From Paenibacillus faecalis (lineage in GTDB: Bacteria; Bacillota; Bacilli; Paenibacillales; Paenibacillaceae): 60,539 nt of DNA. The position numbers were made by a program, and so were the translations under genes. Below are positions 7,318 to 15,429 of this stretch, in pieces. Within the stretch, counting starts at the first letter, position 1, and every line of letters starts with the position of its first letter. The notes beneath the pieces were generated by a model. The model saw only the letters and a program-made list of their open reading frames with translations. It did not search any database and was not told where the DNA came from. The stretch lies in contig NZ_LT985747.1 of assembly GCF_900289175.1 (NCBI RefSeq), positions 4,515,688 through 4,576,226 of the forward strand. Direction: 5' to 3'.

Positions 7318-8199
7318 CTATAGCCCTGCTTTCTGTCGATATGTTTTTATGAAATATTCCGTGATCGGCCCTACCATCCCGTTGCTGATCACAATCGCCT
7401 TCTCGCCCGCTTTCAGCAATCTTGTCACCGGCATAACCTCCTGAACGGATCCGGTTGTAAAAATTTCATCAGCACACGTTAGATCATGCCATGAATACAG
7501 ACCCTCTTCAGAAGAAATGCCAAGATCATGAGCCAATTCGAGTACAAAGGCCCGAGTAATACCGGGAAGTATCCCCGTCTTAATCTCAGGTGTATATAAT
7601 TTTCCATCCTTGATGAAAAATATGTTGCTTACAATCCCTTCAGCTAGATGGCCATTTTCAGTTACCATCAGTCCTTCCGCCTGAAGTCGTACCGCTTCAA
7701 GATAACTCTGAAGCTCCCGCTTGGCCATCATGTTATTCATATAATGCAGAGACTTTAACCGTACATTTGTCTCCGGGGTGTTACGCCGCGTATCCAATAA
7801 CTGCAGAGCCTTGCCTTTCTTATAAAGGGAGGGTGGAAAATCCGGCAATGGCTTCATGTAAAGCAGTTCCGTCGGATTTATATAGTCATCTGCTGGAAGG
7901 CCAAGAGTTCCCTCACCCGCCGTCACCGTGTAACGAATATAAGCATCCTCAAGCCCATTAGCTGCCATAACCTCAGTTATCCAATCCCTTATACGTTTTG
8001 AATCCGGACGATAAGAAATGCCAATCATGTTGCAGCTGTCAGCAAGACGCTCCAAGTGGCGCTCCAGCAAAAAAGGCTGTCCATGATAGGTTCGAAATGT
8101 CTCAAATAAACCCATGCCATATAAAAGGCCGTGATCCATAACGGATACTACGGCCTCGGCCGTATTCACCACACGGCCATCTATTCCTATAAATCTCAT
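7318..8199 (-). CDS. pabC: aminodeoxychorismate lyase (class IV PLP enzyme)
   Basis: Releases pyruvate from 4-amino-4-deoxychorismate to give p-aminobenzoate. The 293-residue protein belongs to the branched-chain aminotransferase/D-amino acid transaminase fold. The PLP lysine is expected in VRLKSLHYMNNM (about 147-158). GHLAEGIVSNIFFIKDG (about 185-201) and FTTGSVQEVMPV (about 252-263) are the cofactor and phosphate-binding segments. It overlaps pabA by four bases and abuts folP, so the operon makes pABA and uses it in the next step. A D-amino acid transaminase role is possible by sequence, but the context favours PabC. Confidence 0.93.
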   Translation of the reverse strand: MRFIGIDGRVVNTAEAVVSVMDHGLLYGMGLFETFRTYHGQPFLLERHLERLADSCNMIGISYRPDSKRIRDWITEVMAANGLEDAYIRYTVTAGEGTLGLPADDYINPTELLYMKPLPDFPPSLYKKGKALQLLDTRRNTPETNVRLKSLHYMNNMMAKRELQSYLEAVRLQAEGLMVTENGHLAEGIVSNIFFIKDGKLYTPEIKTGILPGITRAFVLELAHDLGISSEEGLYSWHDLTCADEIFTTGSVQEVMPVTRLLKAGEKAIVISNGMVGPITEYFIKTYRQKAGL

Positions 8200-8783
8200 G
8201 CCCTGTTTCCGGTTCCTTCCGCACGTTTTAGAAAATTACCCAGCATCAGATGCCCATGATCGGTAATAATCGACTCTGGATGAAACTGAACGCCCTCTAC
8301 CGGATATTCCTTATGCCGCAGTCCCATAATCTCGCCCTCCTCCGTCCATGCCGTTATTTCAAGGCAGTCCGGTAAGGTTTCTTTTTCAACGAGCAAAGAG
8401 TGGTATCGGGTCGCTGTAAACGGAACAGGAAGGCCTTTGAAGATAGAGGTTCCCCGATGGTATATCGGCGATGTCTTGCCGTGCATCAAACGCTCGGCAT
8501 GTACAACTTTGCCGCCAAACGCTTGTCCGATCGCTTGATGGCCAAGACAGACACCAAGGATCGGGATATTCCCTTTAAAGCGCTCGATAACCTCCAGACT
8601 GATTCCAGCTTCATTCGGAGTACAGGGTCCCGGTGAAATCAAAATATGATCCGGTGCAAGCGCCTCAATTCCCGCAGTATCGATTTCATCATTTCGGAAC
8701 ACCTGTACCTCTTCGCCAAGTTCCCCTAAATACTGCACGAGATTATACGTAAACGAATCGTAATTGTCGATCACGAGTATCAT
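8196..8783 (-). CDS. pabA: glutamine amidotransferase subunit of aminodeoxychorismate/anthranilate synthase
   Basis: Supplies ammonia from glutamine to PabB; in B. subtilis the orthologue also serves TrpE. The 195-residue class I amidotransferase has the nucleophile Cys in ILGVCLGHQAIGQAFGG (about 75-91) and the His-Glu pair in EGVQFHPESI (about 168-177). LVIDNYDSFTYNLVQYLGEL forms the N-terminal strand. No trp genes are visible nearby, so a dual role cannot be tested here. It lies 12 bp after pabB and overlaps pabC by four bases. Confidence 0.95.
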   Translation of the reverse strand: MILVIDNYDSFTYNLVQYLGELGEEVQVFRNDEIDTAGIEALAPDHILISPGPCTPNEAGISLEVIERFKGNIPILGVCLGHQAIGQAFGGKVVHAERLMHGKTSPIYHRGTSIFKGLPVPFTATRYHSLLVEKETLPDCLEITAWTEEGEIMGLRHKEYPVEGVQFHPESIITDHGHLMLGNFLKRAEGTGNRA

Positions 8784-8795
8784 AATATACTCCTC

Positions 8796-10376
8796 CTATA
8801 GTACCGCCGCACCGGCCTCTTCTTCACTGCACATCACTGCCGCAATCAGTGCCTTGGCTTTATTATGGCATTCCCGATATTCCCTGTAAGGATCTGAATC
8901 GATTACTATACCTGCTCCGGCCTGAATATATCCGATGCCGTCCTGAACTACCAAAGTCCTTATAATAATGTTCAGTTCCATATCGCCATTGTAATCAATC
9001 CAACCCATTGAACCCGTGTAAGGACCTCGGGTAACCGGCTCTAACTCTTCAATAATTTCCATCGTTCGTATCTTTGGGGCTCCTGTAATAGTTCCACCTG
9101 GAAAAGTTGCTGCCATAACATCATATGCATTTTTATGTTCCGCAAGCTGTCCTTCCACCTGTGAAACGAGATGCATCACATGCGAATAACGCTCAACGGT
9201 CATCAGTTCAGGTACATGCACTGTCCCGAAGGCAGCAATACGCCCGATATCATTGCGCTCCAGATCAACGAGCATAATATGCTCAGCCCGTTCTTTTTCA
9301 CTTCCGGTCAACTCCGCTTCCATTGCGGCATCCTCTTCAGGTCCCGCTCCGCGGCGACGTGTACCCGCGATCGGTCTTGCGGATACCCGATTTCCATCCA
9401 GCTTGATCAGCAGCTCCGGAGACGCACTGACCAGCGAGAATTGGGGCGATGTAATATACCCCATATATGGAGATGGATTTAACAGGCGCAGCCATTCATA
9501 TACATCGGCGGGCTCAGAGTGGAGTTTAAAATGCTGCCGCAGTGATAGGTTTACCTGAAACACATCCCCTTGGCGGATATACTCCTGAATAGACAGCACC
9601 GCCTGCTGAAATGCTTCCTGTGAAAAATCGTTCTCCAATCGGTCCCAGCCTTCCACGTCTGGACTTGCAAGGTCTGCAGCCTTACTCTTTCTATCAGACA
9701 TTCGAGCATATTCCATCGAATTCTCCTGATAGCTCGCTGTGCTGCCAAGCAAAGCATTCCACTGCTCGATCATACGCATGGCTCGGGTCTCAGCTTCCTT
9801 ATACAATCTCGTAAGCTTTTCCTTAGAAGCAGCACTGCCTTCAGCCTGCCCCCATGGTACATGTACGGCACAATAGACGGACTGCTCGACATGATCATAA
9901 ACCCAGACTTCTTCCATTCGCATCCACATATAGTCTGGAAAACCTGCATCATCCTTTGCTAATGAAGGCAAGCTCTCAAGAGAACGAGCAACATCATATC
10001 CGATAAATCCTGCACAGCCGCCGCGAAAATCAGGCCAGCCTTCTGCACGGGGTGAACGAAAATGCCCCATCCAGCTCTGCAACAGCTGAAGTGGTTTACC
10101 TTCACATCGCTGGGTTTTGCCTGTACGTAAATCTCTGACCTCACCGGCAAGTCCTTTGCCCGTTAACACCGATACCGGGTCTAATCCTAAATAAGTATAT
10201 CTGCCGCTTTTTCCACTTTCCAGCACAAAGGCATAAGGAGAAGCTTTTTTCCAAGCTTGTTGCCAGCTTGAAGGAAGCCCTTCCTTGCAGCCCTGAAATC
10301 GAATCATATAAGGCAGCATGGTCCAGCCTTCATCCACCCATTCAAGCCACTTGGCCAGATCTATATTTTTATCCAC
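8796..10376 (-). CDS. pabB: aminodeoxychorismate synthase, component I
   Basis: Aminates chorismate to 4-amino-4-deoxychorismate, the first step to pABA. The 526-residue protein has an N-terminal domain (about 15-150) and a chorismate-binding core. The core includes EGDVF-like IRQGDVFQVNLSLRQ (about 266-280), PIAGTRRRG (about 335-343), HIMLVDLERNDIGRI (about 364-378), GGTITGAPKIRTMEIIEELE (about 428-447) and the C-terminal IQAGAGIVIDSDP (about 486-498). A GTG start at 10376 has AAGGGGG upstream. It is the first gene of the folate operon, reading from a promoter at 10419-10447. Confidence 0.95.
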   Translation of the reverse strand: MDKNIDLAKWLEWVDEGWTMLPYMIRFQGCKEGLPSSWQQAWKKASPYAFVLESGKSGRYTYLGLDPVSVLTGKGLAGEVRDLRTGKTQRCEGKPLQLLQSWMGHFRSPRAEGWPDFRGGCAGFIGYDVARSLESLPSLAKDDAGFPDYMWMRMEEVWVYDHVEQSVYCAVHVPWGQAEGSAASKEKLTRLYKEAETRAMRMIEQWNALLGSTASYQENSMEYARMSDRKSKAADLASPDVEGWDRLENDFSQEAFQQAVLSIQEYIRQGDVFQVNLSLRQHFKLHSEPADVYEWLRLLNPSPYMGYITSPQFSLVSASPELLIKLDGNRVSARPIAGTRRRGAGPEEDAAMEAELTGSEKERAEHIMLVDLERNDIGRIAAFGTVHVPELMTVERYSHVMHLVSQVEGQLAEHKNAYDVMAATFPGGTITGAPKIRTMEIIEELEPVTRGPYTGSMGWIDYNGDMELNIIIRTLVVQDGIGYIQAGAGIVIDSDPYREYRECHNKAKALIAAVMCSEEEAGAAVL

Positions 10377-10418
10377 GCATATCCCCCTTTTTAACCGTAA
10401 GCCTGTCTATTGCCTGTC

Positions 10419-10447
10419 AGTATACTGTATCCTGTCACACTTGAAAA
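10419..10447 (-). promoter_or_regulatory. candidate sigma-A promoter of the pab-fol operon
   Basis: On the minus strand, -35 TTTTCA (10442-10447), 17 bp, -10 TATACT (10419-10424). The -35 is weak but the -10 is good, and the site gives a leader of about 35 nt to pabB. No other promoter of comparable quality is seen before pabB. Confidence 0.5.
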
Positions 10448-10512
10448 CCCCAAAACCATCCCTTTCCCAAAAATTTAATAGAACGGTTCACCTTGGCAAA
10501 AACGAACAAAAG

Positions 10513-10558
10513 AAGAAACGCCTTAAACATCCTACAACAAGGATGACAAGCGTTTCTT
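10513..10558 (-). terminator. hairpin with GAAACGC/GCGTTTC arms between cysK and pabB
   Basis: Nine-base arms AAGAAACGC / GCGTTTCTT enclose an inner CATCC/GGATG stem; on the minus strand a T-rich stretch (TTCTTCTTTTG) follows. It is probably a second terminator after cysK, or an element upstream of the pabB promoter. A closely related hairpin follows yabG (46480-46530). Confidence 0.55.
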
Positions 10559-10582
10559 TATCAGCAACTATTCCTATATTTC

Positions 10583-10617
10583 AAAAAAAGCCTCCAATGT
10601 TTATTACATTGAAGGCC
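10583..10617 (-). terminator. rho-independent terminator of cysK
   Basis: On the minus strand a stem GCCTTCAATGT / ACATTGGAGGC with a 5-nt loop is followed by seven T. It begins 33 bp after the cysK stop. Confidence 0.88.
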
Positions 10618-10650
10618 GTTACAACAATACCTGCTCCTTAGCAGAGCGGA

Positions 10651-11589
10651 TTAAGACTCAAAGTTATATAGCGGGGTACTCAAGTAACGCTCCCCATTGC
10701 TAGGGACGATCGCTACTACTCGCTTTCCCTTGCCCAGTTCTTTAGCAACCTTAAGTGCAGCGTGAACAGCAGCCCCGGAAGAAATTCCTCCAAGAATACC
10801 TTCTTCTTTCGCTACTCGGCGCGCTGTTTCAAAGGCATCATCGTTCTCGATATGAATGATTTCATCATAGATTTCCTGGTTCAAAATTTCAGGTACAAAG
10901 TTGGCGCCGATCCCCTGAATTTTATGAGGGCCTGGTTTACCGCCAGCCAGAATCGGGGAGGCTGCAGGCTCCACCGCATAAATTTTAATGTCTGAAAAAG
11001 CTTCCCTCAGCACTTCACCAGCACCTGTGATGGTCCCGCCTGTACCAATACCTGATACAAATGCATCCAATGTACCGCCGATGGATTGGATCGCTTCTAC
11101 AATTTCAGGTCCTGTCGTTTCCCGGTGGATTTTCACGTTAGCCTGGTTTTTGAACTGTTCAGCCATGAAAAACCCTGAATTTTCCCGCAAAATTTCTTCC
11201 GCCTTCTTCACCGCACCGTTCATACCTTCGGCTCCCGGTGTAAGCACCAACTCCGCCCCAAAAGCACGAAGTAGATTTCGGCGCTCCATACTCATCGTTT
11301 CAGGCATCACGATCACAGCCTTATATCCTTTGGCCGCAGCAACCATAGCCAGACCAATACCTGTATTGCCGCTGGTCGCTTCGATAATTGTATCCCCCGG
11401 CTTTAACCGTCCTTCTTTCTCAGCTTCTTCTACAATACTGATCGAAATCCGATCTTTCACACTCGCACCCGGGTTTTGATACTCGAGCTTCACATAGATC
11501 TCTGCACTGTCCTCCGGAACGATCCGATTCAGGCGGACAAGCGGTGTTTCACCGATCAACTCTGTTACACTGTTCACAACTTTAGCCAT
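10651..11589 (-). CDS. cysK: cysteine synthase (O-acetylserine sulfhydrylase)
   Basis: A PLP enzyme that replaces the acetyl group of O-acetylserine with sulfide to make L-cysteine. The 312-residue protein carries the PLP lysine in NPGASVKDRISI (Lys about 46), the substrate loop EATSGNTGIGLAMV (about 69-82) and the phosphate loop GIGTGGTITGAGEVL (about 180-194), with the Ser-rich GGISSGAAVHAAL segment near the C-terminus. A near-consensus promoter precedes it with a leader of about 90 nt. CymR control is known for B. subtilis sulfur genes, but I could not identify a convincing site here. It has its own promoter and terminator. Confidence 0.96.
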   Translation of the reverse strand: MAKVVNSVTELIGETPLVRLNRIVPEDSAEIYVKLEYQNPGASVKDRISISIVEEAEKEGRLKPGDTIIEATSGNTGIGLAMVAAAKGYKAVIVMPETMSMERRNLLRAFGAELVLTPGAEGMNGAVKKAEEILRENSGFFMAEQFKNQANVKIHRETTGPEIVEAIQSIGGTLDAFVSGIGTGGTITGAGEVLREAFSDIKIYAVEPAASPILAGGKPGPHKIQGIGANFVPEILNQEIYDEIIHIENDDAFETARRVAKEEGILGGISSGAAVHAALKVAKELGKGKRVVAIVPSNGERYLSTPLYNFES

Positions 11590-11688
11590 AAAGAAGCCTC
11601 CCCTTGATTAGCGTTAATTCAATATATCGGGTGATCTGGTTGTATCTTTCCTTAATATCCGAGTAATTCGCTAGGTTTTTATATATTC

Positions 11689-11718
11689 ATATTAACAAAC
11701 CTTATTAATCCTTGTCAA
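11689..11718 (-). promoter_or_regulatory. sigma-A promoter of cysK
   Basis: On the minus strand, -35 TTGACA (11713-11718), 18 bp, -10 TAATAT (11689-11694). The leader to the cysK ATG is about 93 nt, long enough to hold regulation, but I recognise no riboswitch in it. Confidence 0.7.
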
Positions 11719-11773
11719 TCATAAGGAGAGCCAGCTTTTGGGAAAGCCTGCATCGGAGTCGATAACATATATT

Positions 11774-11823
11774 AAAACAGACCTTTGCAGCAAGGGAATC
11801 TCTTTCGTTGCAAAGGCCTGTTT
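11774..11823 (-). terminator. rho-independent terminator after the yacD-like gene
   Basis: On the minus strand AACAGGCCTTTGCA pairs with TGCAAAGGTCTGTT across about 18 nt and is followed by TTTAATA. It sits at the stop codon of the foldase gene and separates it from cysK. Confidence 0.85.
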
Positions 11824-11824
11824 G

Positions 11825-12772
11825 TCAATTATTATGCTGTACTTCAGGAACACCTGCCACAATACGTGCTCCATACTTATCCCGCAGCTGGCGCTCAAGC
11901 TCGGTTAGCGAAACGGCCTGCTCCAACGCGAGCTGTTTACGTACCGTCTCCCGGATTAAATTCTCATCCGGCGTTTCAGGAATCAAAATATCCTCAACAT
12001 ATACGACCCCATAACTGTCTTCCAGATCGATCGGACCGGCGATATCTCCTTTGTCCAAGGTTAGCACGGTTTCCATCAACGCCTCCGGCTGAAAGGGATC
12101 GTCTTCTTCAACATACCCCAGTCGGCCGCCATGATCGCGGGTAAATTCATCAATCGATACTTCAGCTGCAAGATCAGCGAAAGATTCACCGTTCTCTAAC
12201 CGATCCAGTACGTCATTTGCTTCCTTCTCCGTCTCTACTTTAATGATGGATAGATTGAACTGCCTTTTCGGACGGAATTGATCCGGATGCTGTTCAAGGT
12301 ATTGATCTATTTCCGCTTCATCAACTTTAACGTCTGCTGTCGCTATTTTTTCCAAGGTAAGCCGATATTTCGTATCTGCCATCAGCATTTCTTCTGACAG
12401 ACCAAGCTGCTGCTTCATTTCCTTCAGGAATCTCTCTTTCGAACCATATCCCTGACCGATCCGTTCAAGCTCCCGATCGATCTCCTCAGAAGTCACTGTA
12501 ATGCCAGAAGCCTCAGCCTCCAGAGCAACCACCTGACGGTTCATCATCGTAATCAACATTTCACTGCCATAGCTTTCCTTCAGCTCTTCAATCCACTCTG
12601 CCTCAGTAATCGCCTTGTCTTGTACAAATGCAACTGCAGGCGAATGTTGTTCAGTTTTTTTATTCCCCTCCTGAAAAAGAACGCCCGAGAAAAATAACCA
12701 GCTTCCCATAAATATCAAACCTGCAGTCAAGACAATGACGGTTACCCATAATCCCTTCTCTTGTCTCGTCAT
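11825..12772 (-). CDS. yacD: membrane-anchored PpiC-type peptidyl-prolyl isomerase (YacD-like)
   Basis: Probable extracytoplasmic foldase. The 315-residue protein has one N-terminal membrane segment (about 8-32) and no lipobox Cys, so it is anchored by the helix. A SurA-like chaperone region (about 45-165) follows, and then a parvulin/PpiC domain (about 170-270) with RQFNLSIIKVETE and HGGRLGYVEEDDPFQPEAL. Its place between hslO and cysK matches yacD in B. subtilis. A second PpiC protein, a lipoprotein, is encoded at 34273-35415. Confidence 0.88.
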   Translation of the reverse strand: MTRQEKGLWVTVIVLTAGLIFMGSWLFFSGVLFQEGNKKTEQHSPAVAFVQDKAITEAEWIEELKESYGSEMLITMMNRQVVALEAEASGITVTSEEIDRELERIGQGYGSKERFLKEMKQQLGLSEEMLMADTKYRLTLEKIATADVKVDEAEIDQYLEQHPDQFRPKRQFNLSIIKVETEKEANDVLDRLENGESFADLAAEVSIDEFTRDHGGRLGYVEEDDPFQPEALMETVLTLDKGDIAGPIDLEDSYGVVYVEDILIPETPDENLIRETVRKQLALEQAVSLTELERQLRDKYGARIVAGVPEVQHNN

Positions 12773-12794
12773 TTCGGCTGCTCATCCCAATACC

Positions 12795-13679
12795 TTAAGA
12801 TTTGGCCCGCTCTAATACGGATTTTAGCTCGTCTTCATTAAATTTATACACTTCATTGCAGAAATGGCAGGTCACCTCTGCCTGCCCGTCCTCTTGGATC
12901 ATCTGTTCCAGTTCTTCCTGGCCCATGCTGATCAAGGCACGCTCGACCCGATCATAAGAGCAGTCGCAGTGAAAATGCACTTCGCTTTCCTCCAAAATAC
13001 TTACATCAGGTAAAATACGGCGTAAAATATCTTCAAGCTCCAGTCCTTCCTCAAGCAGTGTTGTCACTGGTGGAATCTCGCTTAATGCTTTCTCCAGCTC
13101 CGTAATTTCATCATCAGTCACCCCAGGTAGCAGCTGAATGATAAATCCGCCTGCGTTAGCTACAGTATAATCAGGAGACACGAGAACTCCAAGGCTGACA
13201 GCGGAATTGGTCTGCTCTGATACAGCAAAATAATACGTAAAGTCTTCAGCCAGCTCACCCGATATGATCGGTATACTTCCGCGATAAGGCTCCTTAAGCC
13301 CCAGGTCTTTGGTGACATGGATATACCCGGTTGTTCCAACGGCTGCAGCCACGTCCATTTTGCCTGGTCTAATGTTCGTCATTTCTACATGAGGATTGTT
13401 TACATAGCCTCGAACTTCTCCTCGTGCATTCGATTCAGCCGCGATCAACCCGATCGGACCATCACCGCGAACTTGAATACTGAGTCGTTCATCCCCTTTC
13501 AGCATATACCCCATCATGGCAGCAGCCGAAACCGTACGACCCAAAGCAGCTGTTACGACGGGAAATGTATCATGTCTGCGCCGTAAATCCTCTACCAGGT
13601 TCGTCGTGCGTACCGCAAAGGCTCTTACTCTGCCCCCCATCGCCGTTCCCCGGAGTATACGGTCTTTATGCTTGTCCAT
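12795..13679 (-). CDS. hslO: redox-regulated chaperone Hsp33
   Basis: An ATP-independent holdase switched on by oxidation of its zinc-binding cysteines. The 294-residue protein has the four conserved Cys near the C-terminus as C-D-C (about 237-239) and CHFC (about 270-273). The N-terminal domain begins DRILRGTAMGGRVRAFAV and carries the GDGPIGLIAAES segment (about 72-83). The ATG at 13679 is preceded by AAGGAGG. An A/T-rich promoter candidate (TAGACA with TATAAT 15 bp away) lies about 13715-13745. It sits between coaX and the foldase gene, as in B. subtilis. Confidence 0.95.
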   Translation of the reverse strand: MDKHKDRILRGTAMGGRVRAFAVRTTNLVEDLRRRHDTFPVVTAALGRTVSAAAMMGYMLKGDERLSIQVRGDGPIGLIAAESNARGEVRGYVNNPHVEMTNIRPGKMDVAAAVGTTGYIHVTKDLGLKEPYRGSIPIISGELAEDFTYYFAVSEQTNSAVSLGVLVSPDYTVANAGGFIIQLLPGVTDDEITELEKALSEIPPVTTLLEEGLELEDILRRILPDVSILEESEVHFHCDCSYDRVERALISMGQEELEQMIQEDGQAEVTCHFCNEVYKFNEDELKSVLERAKS

Positions 13680-13792
13680 CTTACAGCCTCCTTGTTCTCT
13701 TGTTGTAGAAAATTTAGTAAAGACCCTTATTATATATAACTCTTATCCTTGTCTATTTGTTTGAATATGCCCAAAATTTATGAACAGCAAAA

Positions 13793-14557
13793 TCAATTAC
13801 GTTCGTAAATGATTCGGAGTCCTTCCAATGTGAGCATAGCATCAACCTGGTCAATAGAGTTTGATTCACTGGCGATGAGCTCTGCCAATCCTCCGGTTGC
13901 AATCACCTTCACCTTGTCTGAACCCATCTCCGCTTTGATCCGTTTTACAAGCCCGTCCACCTGGCCGGCATAACCAAAAATAATGCCTGCCTGCATCGCA
14001 TGAACCGTATTTCGGCCGATCACCTTTTTAGGCTTCTCCAGCTCAACTCGAGGAAGCTTGGAAGCCCGCTGGACGAGCGCTTCTGTCGCTATGCCGATTC
14101 CAGGTACAATCGCGCCTCCCAAATAATTACCCTGGCTGTCGATACAGTCAAACGTCGTAGCTGTCCCGAAGTCTACAACAATGAGCGGGCCCCCATACTG
14201 CTCTACAGCGGCCACCGCGTTGACAATGCGATCCGCTCCGACCTCCCTCGGGTTTTCGTAACGGAGGTTAAGCCCCGTTTTAATTCCCGGGCCCACAATG
14301 AGAGGAGCTTTTTTAATATACTTAAAACACATTTCTTCAACGACACCCACCAGCGGGGGAACAACTGAAGAAACGATGACCCCTTCTATTTCACTTGCCG
14401 AAATTTTAGACATTTGAAACAGATTATGAATTAATACACCATATTCGTCTACCGTTGATTGACGTGAGGTACTAATCCGGAAATGATGAAGGAGCTCTTT
14501 TCCTTGATAAATACCAAGTACAATATTTGTATTTCCAACGTCCACAACTAAAATCAT
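13793..14557 (-). CDS. coaX: type III pantothenate kinase
   Basis: Phosphorylates pantothenate, the first step of coenzyme A synthesis; type III enzymes are not inhibited by CoA and need a monovalent cation. The 254-residue acetate-kinase-fold protein has the phosphate motif DVGNTNIVLGIY (about 5-16), the GADRIVNAVAAVE motif (about 102-114) and VVDFGTATTFD (about 122-132) with the conserved Asp residues, then GGAIVPGIGIA. Its ATG overlaps the nadC stop by four bases, so it is the last gene of a nadA-nadB-nadC-coaX operon. Confidence 0.95.
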   Translation of the reverse strand: MILVVDVGNTNIVLGIYQGKELLHHFRISTSRQSTVDEYGVLIHNLFQMSKISASEIEGVIVSSVVPPLVGVVEEMCFKYIKKAPLIVGPGIKTGLNLRYENPREVGADRIVNAVAAVEQYGGPLIVVDFGTATTFDCIDSQGNYLGGAIVPGIGIATEALVQRASKLPRVELEKPKKVIGRNTVHAMQAGIIFGYAGQVDGLVKRIKAEMGSDKVKVIATGGLAELIASESNSIDQVDAMLTLEGLRIIYERN

Positions 14558-15429
14558 GATGCTCCGCCTCCCTTCTTGGCGTTTAAATCTAAGCTGATAT
14601 CCAAGCTGTTAAAGGAATACGTCAGCCGTCCTACAGAAATAACATCCACACCCGATGCCGCTATCGTACGTACGGTGTCAAGTGTTACATTCCCGGAAGC
14701 TTCAGTCGTTACATGAGGTGCGCGGGCTTTAATCCGCCGAACTGCTTCAGCCATCATCACCGGGTCCATATTATCCAGCATAACTATATCAGCTCCGGCT
14801 GTCACAGCTTCCTCAACCTGCTCCAAGTTTTCTGTTTCTACTTCAATCTTCATCGTGTGCGGAATATTGGCTCGCGCACGGCTAACTGCCGGAGTGATAC
14901 CCCCAGCCCCTTTAATATGATTATCCTTGATCATGACCGCATCATGCAACCCGAACCGATGATTAGCGCCACCGCCTATACGAACTGCATATTTCTCCAA
15001 CATTCGATGACCAGGCGTTGTTTTGCGAGTATCCACCAATCTTGTGGGCAGCCCCTCAAGGGCATCTACAAAAGCCCTTGTCTTCGTAGCAATCCCCGAT
15101 AGCCGCTGCAGTAAATTAAGCGCAAGCCGCTCACCTGTCAAAATTCGGTGCGTGCTGCCCTCGACCTCCGCCAACACGTCTCCCTTCTTCACCCATTGTC
15201 CATCGCGTACAAGAGCTTTAAAGGACAAGTTCTGATCTACAATGCGAAAAACAAGCTCCGCAACCGGCAGACCGGCCACAACCCCTGCCTCTTTAGCATG
15301 GATAATCGCTCTCGATTCATGCCCTTCCGGGATCGTTGTCATCGTTGTGATGTCGCCTGATCCGACATCCTCTTGAAGCCAAGCCCGAATATTAGCTGCC
15401 AAGCCCTCGTTATATCCATTAAACATCAT
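14554..15429 (-). CDS. nadC: nicotinate-nucleotide pyrophosphorylase (quinolinate phosphoribosyltransferase)
   Basis: Joins quinolinate and PRPP to nicotinate mononucleotide with CO2 release. About 291 residues; three consecutive candidate starts (GTG, ATG, ATG) follow GGAGGA, and the ATG at 15429 has the best spacing. Motifs include LQEDVGSGDITT (about 17-28), LLQRLSGIATKTRAFV (about 105-120), DTRKTTPGHRMLEKYAV (about 132-148, with catalytic basic residues) and EASGNVTLDTV with SVGRLT near the end. It overlaps nadB by about 11 bp and coaX by four bases. Quinolinate comes from NadA/NadB of the same operon. Confidence 0.96.
   Translation of the reverse strand: MMFNGYNEGLAANIRAWLQEDVGSGDITTMTTIPEGHESRAIIHAKEAGVVAGLPVAELVFRIVDQNLSFKALVRDGQWVKKGDVLAEVEGSTHRILTGERLALNLLQRLSGIATKTRAFVDALEGLPTRLVDTRKTTPGHRMLEKYAVRIGGGANHRFGLHDAVMIKDNHIKGAGGITPAVSRARANIPHTMKIEVETENLEQVEEAVTAGADIVMLDNMDPVMMAEAVRRIKARAPHVTTEASGNVTLDTVRTIAASGVDVISVGRLTYSFNSLDISLDLNAKKGGGAS

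Noticed and set aside
11590..11690. Riboswitch or CymR site before cysK
   Set aside because: The 90-nt leader shows no S-box or T-box motifs, and no convincing CymR site could be read by eye.
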